DNA from: Pararge aegeria
Taxonomy: Eukaryota > Arthropoda > Insecta > Lepidoptera > Nymphalidae
Assembly: GCF_905163445.1 (NCBI RefSeq)
Contig: NC_053184.1
Span: 7,688,001-7,752,000 of the forward strand
DNA length: 64,000 bases
Direction of reading: 5' to 3'
Position numbers and translations under genes: made by a program. This document shows positions 38,082 through 49,689 of this stretch, piece by piece. A model generated the notes under the pieces. The model was not told where the DNA came from and made no database searches. It worked only from the letters and a program-made list of their open reading frames with translations. Every line of letters starts with the position of its first letter. Positions within the stretch are counted from its first letter, which is position 1.

Positions 38082-38517
38082 TCCCTACTAATATTATAAA
38101 TGTCAATGTAAGTTTGTTTGTTACGCTTTCACGCAAAAACTACTTAACCGATCCTCACAAACTTTGTACACATATTCTTGGAAGTGTAAGAAGTAATATA
38201 GGATACCCCGACATTAAGCTCGGTTCTTTTGGGAGACGGGGGTGAAAGTGTTTGACGATTTTACACCATAACTCAACAAACGAAATCGACAAATTATAAC
38301 CGATTTAAATAATTATTTTTGTACTATAGAGGTTATAATATGTGTTTAATTTTGCCCAAACTTTGTGGAGGACAGAACTCCTCAGCGGACAGCAGCAAAC
38401 CCCTCATTTAAGGCTTAGAGATACTGAATACTCTAAACTTTTTTAGAACTACAACTAAATTGAATGCCACATCAAAAAACAAAATCAAACGCAGACGAAG
38501 TCGCGGGCAACAGCTAG
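38082..38517 (+). mobile_element. Non-autonomous Helitron, near complete
   Basis: 5' end TCCCTACTAATATTATAAAT at 38082, then GTTTGTTTGTTACGCTTTC. The 3' end GTCGCGGGCAACAGCTAG finishes with CTAG at 38514-38517, followed by T. A 5' TC and a 3' CTAG-T are Helitron hallmarks. It has no protein-coding capacity. The copy at 49690-50032 is the same family in reverse. Confidence 0.8.
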
Positions 38518-38574
38518 TATGTTATATTTTGAGTAAGAAAGCTCAAGAACTTAGCTTAAAACTCTACTTATATT

Positions 38575-38617
38575 GAAGGTGAGATTGCAGTCAAAGGCTA
38601 ACTTATAGTAGAATACC
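38575..38617 (+). repeat. SINE family C, tail fragment
   Basis: GGTGAGATTGCAGTCAAAGG, then CTAACTTATAGTAGAATA, duplicates the end of the copy at 38678-39004 just downstream. Confidence 0.7.
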
Positions 38618-38677
38618 ATGAGTGCAACGCGTTTTATTTCCAAAATAGCAGAAGTAACATATTAATTATTCGGACAA

Positions 38678-39004
38678 TCTCCCTGGCGCAAGGGTGAGCG
38701 CTGTGAATTTAAGTAAGACATCCCGGGTTCGATTCCCGGCAGGGGGAATTCGGAAATGTATAATTTCTTAATTTTCTCTGGTCTGGTCTGGTGGGAGGCT
38801 TTGGCCGTGGCTAGTTAACACCCTGCCGACAAAGACATGCAGCTAAGCGATTTAGTGTTCCTGTGCGATGTTGCGTAGAAACCGAATGGGGTGTGACTAC
38901 CATACTCCCTAACAATTTAGCCCGCTAGCATAGTAGACTGCATCATCACTTACCACCAGGTGAGATTGCAGTCAACGGCTAACTTGTAGTAGAATAAAAA
39001 AAAC
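38678..39004 (+). repeat. tRNA-derived SINE, family C, near full length
   Basis: Head TCCCTGGCGCAAGGGTGAGC, perfect B box GGTTCGATTCC at 38726-38736 within a tRNA-like arm CCGGGTTCGATTCCCGG. The body has TTTGGCCGTGGCTAGTTAAC and GCAGCTAAGCGATTTAGTGT, and the end GGTGAGATTGCAGTCAACGG runs into an A-run. This is the reference copy for the fragments elsewhere. Confidence 0.85.
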
Positions 39005-40594
39005 AATGCGAAATAGCTAGTAATATTAAAACCGTGATATGCCGCTCGCGTCATAAGTATTATGAGTGAGTGTCGTATATATTCAGTTAAAGCGTCCATC
39101 AACAGTCAGCTGGGTTATGTAGAATGTCACTGAGTCATTGGATTACTTTAAATACTTGTAATAGAAGATTATTGTTATCTCCTCCCATGTAATTCCCGGA
39201 AATAATTTCATATTTGACATATAATAAACTTTTTATGTCTCAATCAATACTAACTTTGAATCCATAATTTGAAGATCATAGCCATACGATTCATCACAAT
39301 TTGAAGTATTTTCAGTATATTAATGTCATATACTAAGCAGGACTTATGTATTATAGGTAAAAGGGATTTAGAATTAAAAACCTTCATATGGCTCCAATTC
39401 AAATTTGCAGGATTTCACGGTTTTTAACTCTTAGAGGTGAGTAGTTTTTATCTATATCTCACGTCTAAGCCAGTCTGTCCAGACAAGTTCTAAGTCTGGT
39501 TCTGTCAATTTAATTACGGCGAACCTAAATTAATGTTATTTTTTGGCCTGATCCAGAACCCAGGAAGGAATGATCCACAATTGGACATACTAACTACCAG
39601 ACCAACGAGGAAGTCAGAACCGTTGGGTAAAAAATAATAAAAATCACATTTACTAAGGCATACTCCCAAAAGCCCTCTTGTATGGGAGGTGAGTATTCCA
39701 AACGCCGAGTGAGATGGGTTGTCAGAAAGCTCAAGTTTATTGAACCTCCACCCTTGTTAACTTACATTTAAATGAAATGATTGGTTAAAAAAAAAATTAA
39801 CGACTCTACGATTCAGAACAAAGCTAATTATCTATTTAGGCCCATCTTATCGCCACTAACGAGGTGTCGTAAACCTGTAAAAGAAACGAGGTTGTCGGCG
39901 AATACAACTAATTTCTAACTAGCCTTATTTATTAACAACAATTTAACCCCTGAGGAAATATAACTTTAATTAAAGAAACATTTTACTTTCGTTAGCCTTA
40001 TAAAGGAATGAGTTACATTGTAGTCGTAGATTTGGTTTATAAGCGTTAACTTATCAAGAAAGGCAGCTAGAAAACATGTTGCTTGATATACGTAGTAAAC
40101 CACTGACAATATAGAATCTCATTTTATGAGTCAACGTTTGATTTGTAGAAAATGTTGTCTTTACTTTGATGTGAAGTGTGAAGATAAACACTTTAAAAAA
40201 TGCCACCATACAGTACATTTTTACCTTTTCAATAACTACAACTATCAACTACTGAAATAGTTATAGTTGTAGTTATAGATAGTTACAGTTATAGATAGTT
40301 ATAGTTATAGATAGTTATAGAGAGGAATAATAAAAACATTAAATCAATGGTAGGTAGTAACAACAACAGCCTGGTTCCTATTTCACTTGTCTATTCATAT
40401 ATAATACAATCTTAGGCGTACCATCAACAAATGTTTAAGGAAAATGTATATAGATTATTTTATGATAAGAACTATTTTAAAATCACTCGATGTAACTTTC
40501 GATGACCAGGTCCATTTTTGTTTGATTACAAAAGACTAGATTTTAGGTTCTACCAATCAGTAATACAGTTGCGTAACATTATCTTTGGATGAAT
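39005..40594. other. Intergenic DNA
   Basis: No gene seen. A hairpin with 14-base arms (40232-40245/40263-40276) leads into a tandem repeat. Confidence 0.5.
40232..40321. repeat. Hairpin plus ATAGTT-type tandem repeat
   Basis: ATAACTACAACTAT at 40232-40245 pairs exactly with ATAGTTGTAGTTAT at 40263-40276. From 40263 to 40321 units of the type ATAGTTATAGATAGTTA repeat. Confidence 0.85.
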
Positions 40595-40838
40595 TAAATA
40601 AACAAATAAATAAATATACTACGACAATACACACATCGCCATCTAGCCCCAAAGTGAGCGTAGCTTGTGCTTAGATGACTGATGAATATTTTTATGAATA
40701 ATTGACATAAATTCTCATAATATACATATAAACACCCAGACACTGAAAAACATTCATGTTCATCACAAAAACATTTTCCAGTTGTGGGAATCGAACCTCA
40801 GAAAGCAGGGTTGCTGCCCACTGCGCCAATCGGCCGTC
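40595..40838 (-). repeat. SINE family A, copy 4, with deletion
   Basis: B box (reverse) at 40787-40797. About 13 bases (the CACGGCCTTGGG part) between the B box and TCAGAAAGCAG are missing compared with the other copies, and a few are missing near 40670. Confidence 0.9.
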
Positions 40839-41133
40839 AACTTAGCTTTAAAATTACTCTGAGTAAGCTTTGTTTTATTCTATGCTTGGTTAATACATAC
40901 AACTGTTTCTGAATATAGGCAGCTTCATATTGTATCCATTTAATGCATACCGAAAAGTAATAATTGAAAAATTAATCGCATATCATCTATGAACCTCAAA
41001 AATGAATCTAGTTAGCTGTTTTATAAATCAACTATACGTCAGCTGTCAAATGAATACGATTTTCTTACATAATCACACCTCAGATTATTATTGAAAGATG
41101 ATGCTATCAAGTCATCTCATGTCAAATTACACT
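40839..41133. other. Intergenic DNA, nothing recognised
   Basis: AT-rich, no feature. Confidence 0.5.
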
Positions 41134-41331
41134 GATATAATAAATGTGAAAGTTTGGGACGCTATGTTTGTTAATCAATCACGCTGAAACGGCTAAAGGG
41201 ATTTGAATTAATTTTACAGGCAGATATCCCATGTCCATGATTACATATAAGATGATTTTCTTGTTTTAAAGATAGATTTTCAAGTCAGTAAACCAAACCA
41301 CTCGAACGAAGTCACTGGCATGAACTTGTCT
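41134..41331 (+). mobile_element. Helitron remnant
   Basis: GATATAATAAATGTGAAAGT, TATGTTTGTTAATCAATCAC and GCTGAAACGGCTAAAGGG at the start. The decayed end CGAAGTCACTGGCATGAACT corresponds to CGAAGTCGCGGGCAACAGCT of the 38082 copy. Confidence 0.6.
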
Positions 41332-42081
41332 TTAAATAATTTGTGTAGTTAAGTCACGGGTATCATCGTGGAAATGGAAATAAAGGGTATTTTCTATTAA
41401 TATTGGTATGACAACTTATAATATCAGTTACTAAATGAAACATCTTAACCAAAGAATTCAAATACACTTTATTCTCGTCTTTTAATAAAATAGAATAATG
41501 ATTGATAAATTGTAAGATTTTGATCTTAAAAAAGATTCCCGTACAGTAAGTAGAGTAGGAAGATAGTAAGTTCGTTAAAGTTAGTTGTAGGTAGTAGTAG
41601 TGAGTTAGTTAGTTAAGTTATAGTTAGTTTAAAGTAAACGTCCGTTACTTGCGAGTGCGTTTATTATACTGTTTTTGATAAGTTGGTTTAGATCTGACAC
41701 CGCAACAATGCAATATGCGATGCGATTATTGCTGTACATACAAATACGCCCTGGGTTTGGTCGTACGAATATAAAAATAATATAATGTAAACACGTGATA
41801 ATTATTATAAGTAAATTTAGATGTATAAACTTTTCAAAATGTGCGAGTGGTTCGAAGAGTAATGTTTAATTTCTTACAGGTAATGGTAGAGTCACTTTAT
41901 ATTTAAAGTTTGTACAAATAACCTCCGCGAAATTGTATCTAAGTCCATAGGTATACTCGTACCTGTGTTCGCTTCCAAAAGTTACGTCCCAGAAATCTCG
42001 TGTCGCATCATGACGAGCGATTCAATAGCGAATCTCGCGATCGGTGTCAAAGTGTCTTCAGGCTTGACTTCCCGTCACAAT

Positions 42082-42121
42082 GTCCGACACAGACGTTGGG
42101 CTATAGGTCCCTGTGTCGGAC
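42082..42121. repeat. Perfect 11-bp inverted repeat in GC-rich island
   Basis: GTCCGACACAG at 42082-42092 and CTGTGTCGGAC at 42111-42121, with an 18-base loop. A third TGTCCGACAC lies at about 42236-42247. Confidence 0.9.
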
Positions 42122-43099
42122 TGTCCCAACCACGTCCAAGCCGATGCGATGCGATGCGCTGATAGCCTCTGTTGTTTTACAAGCGTTCGTGACAGGAAAT
42201 TTGCATTTTGGATACTGAATGCCGAGCGTGAGAAATGTCCGACACCTTTTTTGTGAAATCAATAGCTTAGAGAAAGATTCATTCATTCACCAATCCAAAA
42301 TCGGTTAGAAATAAATTCAATGTAGTCGAAATAATTCACTAAAGCATTCATATTTCAAAGTGCCCATCTTTACAATATTTCAATATTTACGTTATAAATA
42401 TTTACAGTATAGGTATATTCTGATGAATATAAGGTAAATAAAAATACTATGAACCAATATAAATATTTGGTATGGAATATAGACCCTTACTTAAATAGGG
42501 GCTAAACGTTTTGATCAATCATGTTTTGTAAGTGATAATTCCGCAACTCATGCTTGTATTTCTCGCCGAATATTTAACTTAGCTAGGCATTGTTACCAAA
42601 CCGATGGTGAAATGTATAATATGCTCTTTATTAATGCTTAATATCAACCCTTTGGCATTCGATGAATAGGAGTCACTCAACAAATCGTTAATCAAACGAT
42701 ATTGGATACGAATCAGGTAGTTCCATTGTGTGAAAGATGCCGACAACGTTTTATGCATATGATTTATAGGGTATCATAATTTTTAAATATGTAGTTAATG
42801 CGGAGACCATTCTTCAAAGAAACTCGCAACCGGCAGCGTAATGGGCTACCGGACTGGTTAAAATAATAACACTTGGACACGCGATATTTGTAAATATTTG
42901 CTTGCTGACAAGTATTTTTGGACCGCGTCTCTTTAAAACATTTCGAAGATCAGATTCGTAATCATACGACCATTGTATTGGATGAAATTAAGGAAAATAT
43001 AACTACCAGCAAAATAAATAAATTTTATAACTAATTTAATATCTTGCCTAACGCTCGATGTTAATATATTACCAGTGTTATCCAAAATCGTCAGAATGC

Positions 43100-43159
43100 A
43101 GAATGAATATAGTAGTGCTTTCCTTATGTAGATAAGGAAAGCACTACTATATTCATTCT
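43100..43159. repeat. Perfect 28-bp hairpin, 4-base loop
   Basis: The arm at 43100-43127 starts AGAATGAATATAGTAGTGC. Its exact reverse complement lies at 43132-43159 after GTAG. No mismatch. It could encode a double-stranded RNA, be a recent foldback, or be an assembly artefact. Confidence 0.97.
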
Positions 43160-43205
43160 ACTCTACTACTCTAATCTACATGGAAATATTAGAATAAGGA
43201 CCATC

Positions 43206-43517
43206 TTCATTATCATCATATGAACCGATTACCAGCCCACTACATGGCACGGGTCTCCTCGACAATGAGACGAGTTTAGGCCGTAATCACCACGCTGGTC
43301 CAGTAGCATTGGTAGACTCCACACACCTTTTAAAACATTATTGAGAACTCTCAGGCATGCAGACCTCTTCAGGATTTTTACATTCATCGTAGAAGCAAGT
43401 GATATTTCAATTGCTAAAAACGCACATAACTTAAAAAATTATAGGTGCGTGCCAGGATTCGAACTTGGCCCACCGAAAGTGAAAGCATATCCCTTACCAC
43501 TAGTCCATCACCGCTGC
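43206..43517 (-). repeat. tRNA-derived SINE, family B, near full length
   Basis: In reverse: the ATCATCATATGAACCGATTA end, CTACATGGCACGGGTCTCCT, GAGAACTCTCAGGCATGCAG, then a B-box region GGATTCGAAC (43454-43463) and the tRNA-like end ACCACTAGTCCATCACCGCT. Confidence 0.8.
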
Positions 43518-45036
43518 AGAACAGAGGTGTTGACCCTACAAACAGAATACTAATAAAAATATTATACCATACGTCCGCGATAGGATAAGGGATTTTCAGA
43601 AAACAAACAAACATTAGTTACAAAATGTCGGACATTCAAACTTCCCTTTTTTGTATACAAATATAATAAATAATTCACTACAAAGCGCGACCGACTACTC
43701 GTTTAAAAGCTAGTAAAAACAGACTTTGATATAATTGATGACGTTTTACATACCAAATTACTCAATAAAAACAATAATCAAGCATTAAAACGTATTTGTT
43801 TTAGATCCCACACCACTCAAGCGTGTCATGACATGGGCAGATGACGTATTTCCCATCATCACATCCCCCATATCCCACGTTTTACATCTCCGTAATTTGT
43901 CAAGCATAATTGTTTTATTCGTAGCGAGTAATTGATGAAATAATTGATAGATGTCACACAATATGCGGTGAATATAACATTATTATTTAATTTTTATTTA
44001 GTGTTATGTTTGCGTAAATACCTAAATGTGATGAGGGACATAAAGGAGGAAAATCCAAAAAAGAATGTTACTTGTGTTGAATAGAATCTTGTTAATTTTT
44101 GCGAAATTACTTTAGGAGAATTGCATTTATGATTGAAAACCGGATATAAATTAAATTTAGATGCATTGATTGCCGTCATGACTTATAAAAATATAAGAAA
44201 CCTAAAACTTCGAAAGGCCTGCAAGGAAAACGTCCTACAAAGTGTCGCCCTGTAAACAACAACTGTAGGCAACTTCGGTCTTGGAACACAGCACTGCTTG
44301 GCGTCAAAAATAAACATGACTGTACTACTTCCCAGACGAGCTCTGTCACAAAAAGCTGCACTAAGATTCAAACTTTGATTAAAACTTTGTATCTAAAATC
44401 AAGTTCACGGAATTAATGATTGGTTACATCGATAGTATACTTATTAGTTTATTGGGGAATCCAACCCGTTGCTCTAGTGAAGGTTGGCACTAAAACGATA
44501 ATAAAAAAACCTACCTCTAAAAATTTTGCCCCGAGCAATTTTTATCGATCCCATATAGGACGTTATGATCAGTTGTTGAACATGCAAACTACTATAACTA
44601 GAGAAGAACAAAGGTGTCTATCCCGCCTCCACGGGGACGTCAAACAGTGCTCAGTATCTTACAGTAAGGACTTATGCGCGATGAAGAAGAAGTCGATGAA
44701 GTTATAAAATATTAAATGAAGAGCAAACATTCAGCACACGCAACCATACTAACGCGATGGTCCAGGGCTAATTTCGCGACGGGAGATTATTCTACGTCAT
44801 ATTTTATTAAGACACGATAATATTGACTAAGCAACGGCTCTTGGGGACACAAAATTATGAGACAGTAAAATTGAAATATTGCTGCGCACAATTACAAATT
44901 GAAAATTATATTTTATATAAATTTATGAAGTAAGCTCGTTGTTAAAATGCTAAAACAAAATACGTTAAAATCGGATATAAAAAAAAGTCTGAGGACATTT
45001 TTTTATTTCTAAGGTACAAATAGTAAGTTCATTATA
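43518..45036. other. Intergenic DNA, possible repeat at 44260-44350
   Basis: CAGCACTGCTTGGCGTCAAA, then CCCAGACGAGCTCTGTCACA, resembles a repeat I have seen in Lepidoptera but cannot place. A 95-codon open frame at 44420-44707 has no recognisable domain. Confidence 0.35.
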
Positions 45037-45318
45037 GACGGCCGACTGGCACAGTTTGTAGCGATCCTGCTTTCTGAGTCCAAGGCCGTGGGTTCGATTC
45101 CCACAACTGGAGAATGTTCGTGTGATGAGCATGAATGTTTTTCAGTGTCTGGGTGTTTATACGTAGGTATATTCTAAGTATTTATGTATATTATTTATAA
45201 AAAATATTCAACAGTCATCTTAGTACCCATAACACTAGCTACGCTTACTTTGGGGCTAGATGGCGATGTCTGCATTGTCGTAATATATTTATTTTATTAT
45301 TTATTACTTATTATTATT
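45037..45318 (+). repeat. SINE family A, copy 5
   Basis: Full length: GACGGCCGACTGGCACAGTT start, B box at 45091-45101, and a TTTATT-rich tail extended by TTATTA units. Confidence 0.9.
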
Positions 45319-45579
45319 CATATATAGGTACTGTTTTACATACACCACTACCGAGTAGGAAGAAAGCAAAGGAAATAAAGGAAGAATAGAGAGAAACACA
45401 AAGATTGGAGTAGAATACAAAAGGCGTTCTATTGGGTTAATAGCGACCTTGTTACAACAAACATAATAAACCAACATTCAACTACATACGAATATCTAAA
45501 TAAAAAATCGCACTAATGGTAAAAATATATGAAATAAATATTAAAATAAAAAGCTAATAAATCAAGTGATTAACGATAA
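45319..45579. other. Intergenic DNA
   Basis: A-rich, no feature recognised. Confidence 0.5.
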
Positions 45580-45846
45580 GGCTGCTTGGAAGCAGGCCAC
45601 TCCGCTCTCATCTCTTACAAAACAGAAAAATTCTAAAGATTGTTAAACTATAAAATGATGTTGGAAAAGAGCAATCTGCTAAGTTTCTTGCCGGCTCTTC
45701 TCAGTGGAATCTGTCTTCGGAACAGGTGGTAGAGTCACTACAAACAGACTGACTTGACATTTCAAAAGTGCTTATAAATAAGGTCTACTTGAAATAAATG
45801 AATTTTGAATTTGAATTTTGAATTTGAATTTGAATTTGAATTTGAT
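45580..45846 (+). mobile_element. LINE 3' end with TTTGAA tail repeat
   Basis: TTTCTTGCCGGCTCTTCTCA, CTACAAACAGACTGACTTGA and AAGGTCTACTTGAAATAAAT are a widespread lepidopteran LINE 3' end. The tail is a microsatellite of TTTGAA/TTTTGAA units at 45804-45846. Confidence 0.7.
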
Positions 45847-45852
45847 TATTAA

Positions 45853-45945
45853 TGGCCTATAACAGCAAACTGCTGAACTAAAAACAACGGAAAGGTTTGG
45901 CCAAAATCACTACAATTATTAGACGGGTTGCTCCGGCAGTAGATC
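45853..45945 (+). repeat. Fragment related to 15505-15730
   Basis: GGCCTATAACAGCAAACTGC, then TTTGGCCAAAATCACTACAA and AGACGGGTTGCTCCGGCAGT, has the motif order of the repeat at 15505 but is diverged. Confidence 0.4.
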
Positions 45946-45952
45946 AAAGTTT

Positions 45953-46050
45953 AAGTCAAAGTCAAATATTTCTTTATTCAAGTAGGCACATATATGGCAC
46001 TTTTGATGCGTTTATTAAATACAAAATAATTACATAGTAGTGAGTAGTAG
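45953..46050 (-). mobile_element. LINE 3' tail fragment
   Basis: AAGTCAAAGTCAAATATTTC, TTTATTCAAGTAGGCACATA and TGGCACTTTTGATGCG match the minus-strand LINE end at 63557-63650. Confidence 0.65.
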
Positions 46051-46145
46051 ATGGTTCATGGTAGAAGTAGCATATAGGACGTTTGATGCACGACGTCCGT
46101 ATGACGACGTTCGATGGTAGTAGAGTGGAGGTGTATATAAACAAA

Positions 46146-46184
46146 GGCATATATACACAGGCTATATGTCTGTGTATATATGCC
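46146..46184. repeat. 15-bp inverted repeat, 9-base spacer
   Basis: GGCATATATACACAG and CTGTGTATATATGCC pair perfectly. A partial third copy (TATATACACAGGC) follows at 46185-46197 and abuts the LINE fragment. Confidence 0.9.
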
Positions 46185-46195
46185 TATATACACAG

Positions 46196-46435
46196 GCATC
46201 GCTAAATGCCCTACTAGTTCAGTATAATGATGGTTTCAGAATGCTGTTGGGCTTAACCCGTTATTTTAGTCCATCAGAAATGTTCGCGATGGCTCATACT
46301 GATGACTTTTTTGCCATCAGAAGAAAACGAATAGCATCCTTGATGAAAAGAACGCGGGTAAGCAGTAACAGCATTCTGAAAGCACTAATAGATCGATACG
46401 ACTCTCCAATTAACAAGTTGTATATTAAACTCCAC
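46196..46435 (+). pseudogene. LINE ORF2 fragment, region after the reverse transcriptase
   Basis: The reading frame from 46196 gives ASLNALLVQYNDGFRMLLGL, then a segment with HTDDFFAIRRKRIASLMKR, SSNSILKALIDRYDSP and LYIKLH. This order (VQYN.FR.LLGLPR, F.AI.RKR.ASL..R, S.NS.L..I.DR.DSP) is that of the C-terminal part of Jockey-like retrotransposon polyproteins of Lepidoptera. About 80 codons remain open. The upstream reverse transcriptase is absent and the frame continues into AT-rich DNA. Confidence 0.75.
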
Positions 46436-46985
46436 GTAGGGCTGTCTGGACGCGATATTTTAATTTGTAACATTTTTTTTTTATTTATATTGCATATTAA
46501 TATTTAATGTAAGTTTTTAATTTTTTTATTTAGTTTAATTTTTAATTATTCTATTTATGTTATAGTGTAGTGCGTAGTGATGGGTCATAGATACCAAATA
46601 AATAAATAAAAATAAATAAACTTACTTACTTGAAAATTGTAGTAGAGCCAAACATTGTTTTTATTCATACACTGCGTATTTTTATGAAACATTCTCTCCC
46701 ATTACAATTATAGCAAGTCTACGGATTACATTCAGATTCATAAAGACGGAAGATTTTCTTTGAGATTAGAGAAATGCGAATAGCTTTTTTTCTGTACTCT
46801 AAAGATATAGCTAATTATTCTGATGAAACGAAGATGATAAGAATAACTTGCTTGCTGTTAACACCTGTTAATTGGATACGACGCTAACTAACACAGACTT
46901 TGTAACACACTATGTGTTTTTTTATGTATGTTTGTATTATTTAAATGCCTTTATCTCAAGAACTTATATTCTGATTTATAAAATA
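46436..46985. other. Intergenic DNA
   Basis: AT-rich. AATAAATAAATAAAAATAAA at 46600-46619 is probably the tail of the LINE piece just upstream. Confidence 0.45.
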
Positions 46986-47302
46986 CTAGTGGACCCGGCA
47001 ACGTCGTTCTGCGCGGTAAAGCAACGCCACCTACCGGGTCTAATTGTGTTTTCAAACCAACCAGGTACCCATTTAAATATATTTGTATCAAAAATGGTTA
47101 AACTGTTTAGGAGTAGTTAGATTACAAACACACTTACAGAAGAATTATATACGTAACTAGCGTTTTTTAGTATTTTTATCACCCTTTAAACCTTCCCTAG
47201 ACTTTCAGAAATGTTTCTAGACCTAAATTAGCCAATCCGGTTAGGCAGTTCTCGAGTTTAGTGAGACTTAAGAAAAGCAATTCATTTTTATATATAAATG
47301 GC
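46986..47302 (-). mobile_element. Non-autonomous Helitron, second type
   Basis: On the minus strand it ends GTTGCCGGGTCCACTAG (CTAG at 46986-46989, followed by T). Inside are GGTAGGTGGCGTTGCTTTAC and CTAGGGAAGGTTTAAAGGGT. The 5' part reads TATATATAAAAATGAATTGC. The element at 61097-61419 shares these motifs in the same order. Confidence 0.75.
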
Positions 47303-48117
47303 AGCTGCCCCCCGCGACTTTGTAAGCATACTTATAACGTCTTTTAAGTAAGTGTATTCTATTATTTTAATATATTCAAACAAACTTTTGTTCTTTGACC
47401 CACCGCATTGCATCGCCCGCCCGCTATCTGACTTTAATTCTTGAGTTTTATGTATATGACTTGGATAATGACTTATACACAAACTTTCAAACCTTTTTTT
47501 TTCATTTAGATATCAGTCAGTTAGGACTTTGAAGTTTATATGTATGAAATATTAAGATTATTAATGTAACAATAACACTTTAAAAATATTTTTTATATAT
47601 TTTTTTAATATCGGGTCGTATATCTTATTTTTCTACTGGTTTTCATAGAATGACTTGTCTTCAGATCCTACATAATAATTTAAGGATTATTTGTAACTTT
47701 CATCAATTAATTCGATCAAAAGCCGCCGCCTCTATCGAATCAGAAGAGAAAAAGAGGCCATATCCTTGCTTTAATTTCTTTAATTGCCGTTTATCTTTAA
47801 AGTTATTTTGATTAAATTAACTATATTGCTTACTTTGAAATTTGCTTTTTGTGTCTCTTAAAACCAAACCTTCAAATAAGAGAAGTTTCGATAAGTGTTA
47901 TCTGACCTGTTTATAGCTAATCGGTACAGTTTGGAGATTTAGACTTTTTTAGGTTTTTTGGAGGCATATTAAAGTATAGAGTGACTGCAATAATTTGAAC
48001 ATTAGAAGCAAAAATAAACTTGCAGTGCAATATACTAGACTACTTAAAAAAAGTAATACATTTAAAAAAAAATTTATACAATTTTACAATAAATTACCTT
48101 AAATAGTTTTTAAATGA
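47303..48117. other. Intergenic DNA
   Basis: AT-rich. CTTGCAGTGCAATATACTAGACTACTTAAA occurs at 48020-48049 and again at 48985-49014, about 1 kb apart. No gene recognised. Confidence 0.5.
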
Positions 48118-48350
48118 CAATGTGAGATGGTGATAACGGAAAAAAAATAACAACCGGCTAAGTTTGTTGTGGGCTTCTTCTTAGACCAGGGCGCGTTTGG
48201 AAACCTCGTAGCTTTAGTTTTAAGTTGACGATTTATTTATCGCCATCAACTCACTCCTATGTCACATTTTACATGTTATGTACGCATCAAAAGTGCCATC
48301 TATGTGCCAATTTGAATAAAGAAATATTTGACTTTGACATTGACACTATC
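48118..48350 (+). mobile_element. LINE 3' end (same family as 8553 and 63557)
   Basis: GTGAGATGGTGATAACGGAA, GGCTAAGTTTGTTGTGGGCT, GACCAGGGCGCGTTTGGAAA and a TTTGACTTTGACATTGACA tail. It has only the untranslated part; the coding sequence is not present. Confidence 0.8.
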
Positions 48351-48851
48351 TAGGGATCTTCTCATTCCTGATTTGATCACGAAGAGAAACTCCAAGCGAG
48401 AGCAAGATACCCATAGTTAAAGGCTTCGTTTCAAAGCCTCAAGTCATCACTTGCAACACGCACTTTTCAAAGACAATTTATTCCAAAAAAATAAAAGGGT
48501 CATCAAATATCTATATGAACTCGCTGTTTCCTGCTACTTTGATCGCAATTTGTTTCTTATTTTTTAAATTCACTTTTTTTTTCCTGAACCCCGAAGTGCG
48601 AAATATCTAAATGCAAAAGTTTGGCATAATTAGTTTTTCTGTAATAGGTACCAAAGTTTACTTTATAAAATCTCATAATCCCCAGTTGCGTTTCCGAAAT
48701 AAAGCATCCTTGTTCCGTTTCTATGCTACAAGCTATCTCTGTGCCAAATTTGAAAAAAACAACAAAGGTACCAAACAAATAAAAAGACGAATAAACAGAC
48801 ACACAGTCAGTAAAAATATTACATAAATGGTCTCAACATCTACAAGAGTTT
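48351..48851. other. Intergenic DNA with decayed element at 48600-48826
   Basis: CTACAAGCTATCTCTGTGCC, then AAATTTGAA and AACAAATAAAAAGACGAATA, recall the interior and right end of the element near 18780-18895. Probably another old DNA transposon. Confidence 0.35.
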
Positions 48852-48968
48852 TTCATCTTCATCATCATCCGCAGCCTCTTAACGTTCCACTGCACGGCAC
48901 AGGCCTCGTTTCTCTTAGGAGAGACGGAGCCTAGGCCCAACACGCTGCTTCAATGCGGGTTGGTGGCC
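48852..48968 (-). repeat. SINE family B, 3' end
   Basis: In reverse: TTCATCTTCATCATCATCCG, AACGTTCCACTGCACGGCAC, TAGGAGAGACGGAGCCTAGG, CCCAACACGCTGC. The end differs somewhat from the other copies. Confidence 0.5.
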
Positions 48969-49689
48969 TTAAAATGGGAAATAAACTTGCAGTGCAATAT
49001 ACTAGACTACTTAAAATAAGTGACTTACTTATACATATAATATCCCGTGACTTATCGTACGGTATAGTGGACTTGGACATAAAATATTATAACCCTACCG
49101 TAGATAATAAAGCTTTCCAATTTACACTACGAAAATATTCCAACGGGTGTCTGGCTCGGACACAACGTACGAATGCGCTTGAACGCTTCGAATTTTTCAA
49201 TAAAATCCACCATCACCTTACATTAATTAGAATTTAAAAACAATAAATTAATAGCCCACTTTAAATTAACCGATTGGTATGTGAATCATTTGTGGAAGAC
49301 GAAAGACAAGGGCCGAGCGTTCTCAACCATTCGATAATTTTAAATTCCAACTAACTATGTGGAAAATTTAAAGTCACTACACGTTCAATAACTCAAAATA
49401 AAACGTTATGGTAGAAATATAAAATATGTAAATTAATGTGTGAAAATTAAAATTATTATTTTTACTAAACACGCTGAATATGTGATGAATTTTTAATACC
49501 GAATCACATGAAAATGGTGTTATAAATTTGTTTACATTGCGTGGGTACTATAACTACAAGTAGTTTACTATGTAGGTTTATAAATATGTTTAACAGGTAT
49601 AGGTCAAAAGAGAACCGTGCAATCGTTCTTTTAGTTTTTTTTTTCATATTATCCTTTTACTGAAAAATACTAGGTCGATTTTATAGAGC
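48969..49689. other. Intergenic DNA
   Basis: Contains the second copy of the 30-base repeat (48985-49014; see 48020). No gene recognised. Confidence 0.5.

Larger units (their letters stand above)
41332..43205. other. Intergenic DNA with a GC-rich island
   Basis: AGTT-type simple repeat at 41580-41632. 41950-42250 is CpG-rich, contains a hairpin (42082-42121) and three GATGC units (42142-42157), and matches no repeat family here. 43100-43159 is a perfect hairpin. The rest is AT-rich. Confidence 0.45.

Noticed and set aside
44420..44707. 95-codon open frame on the + strand
   Set aside because: No known motif; compatible with random occurrence or an old transposon piece.
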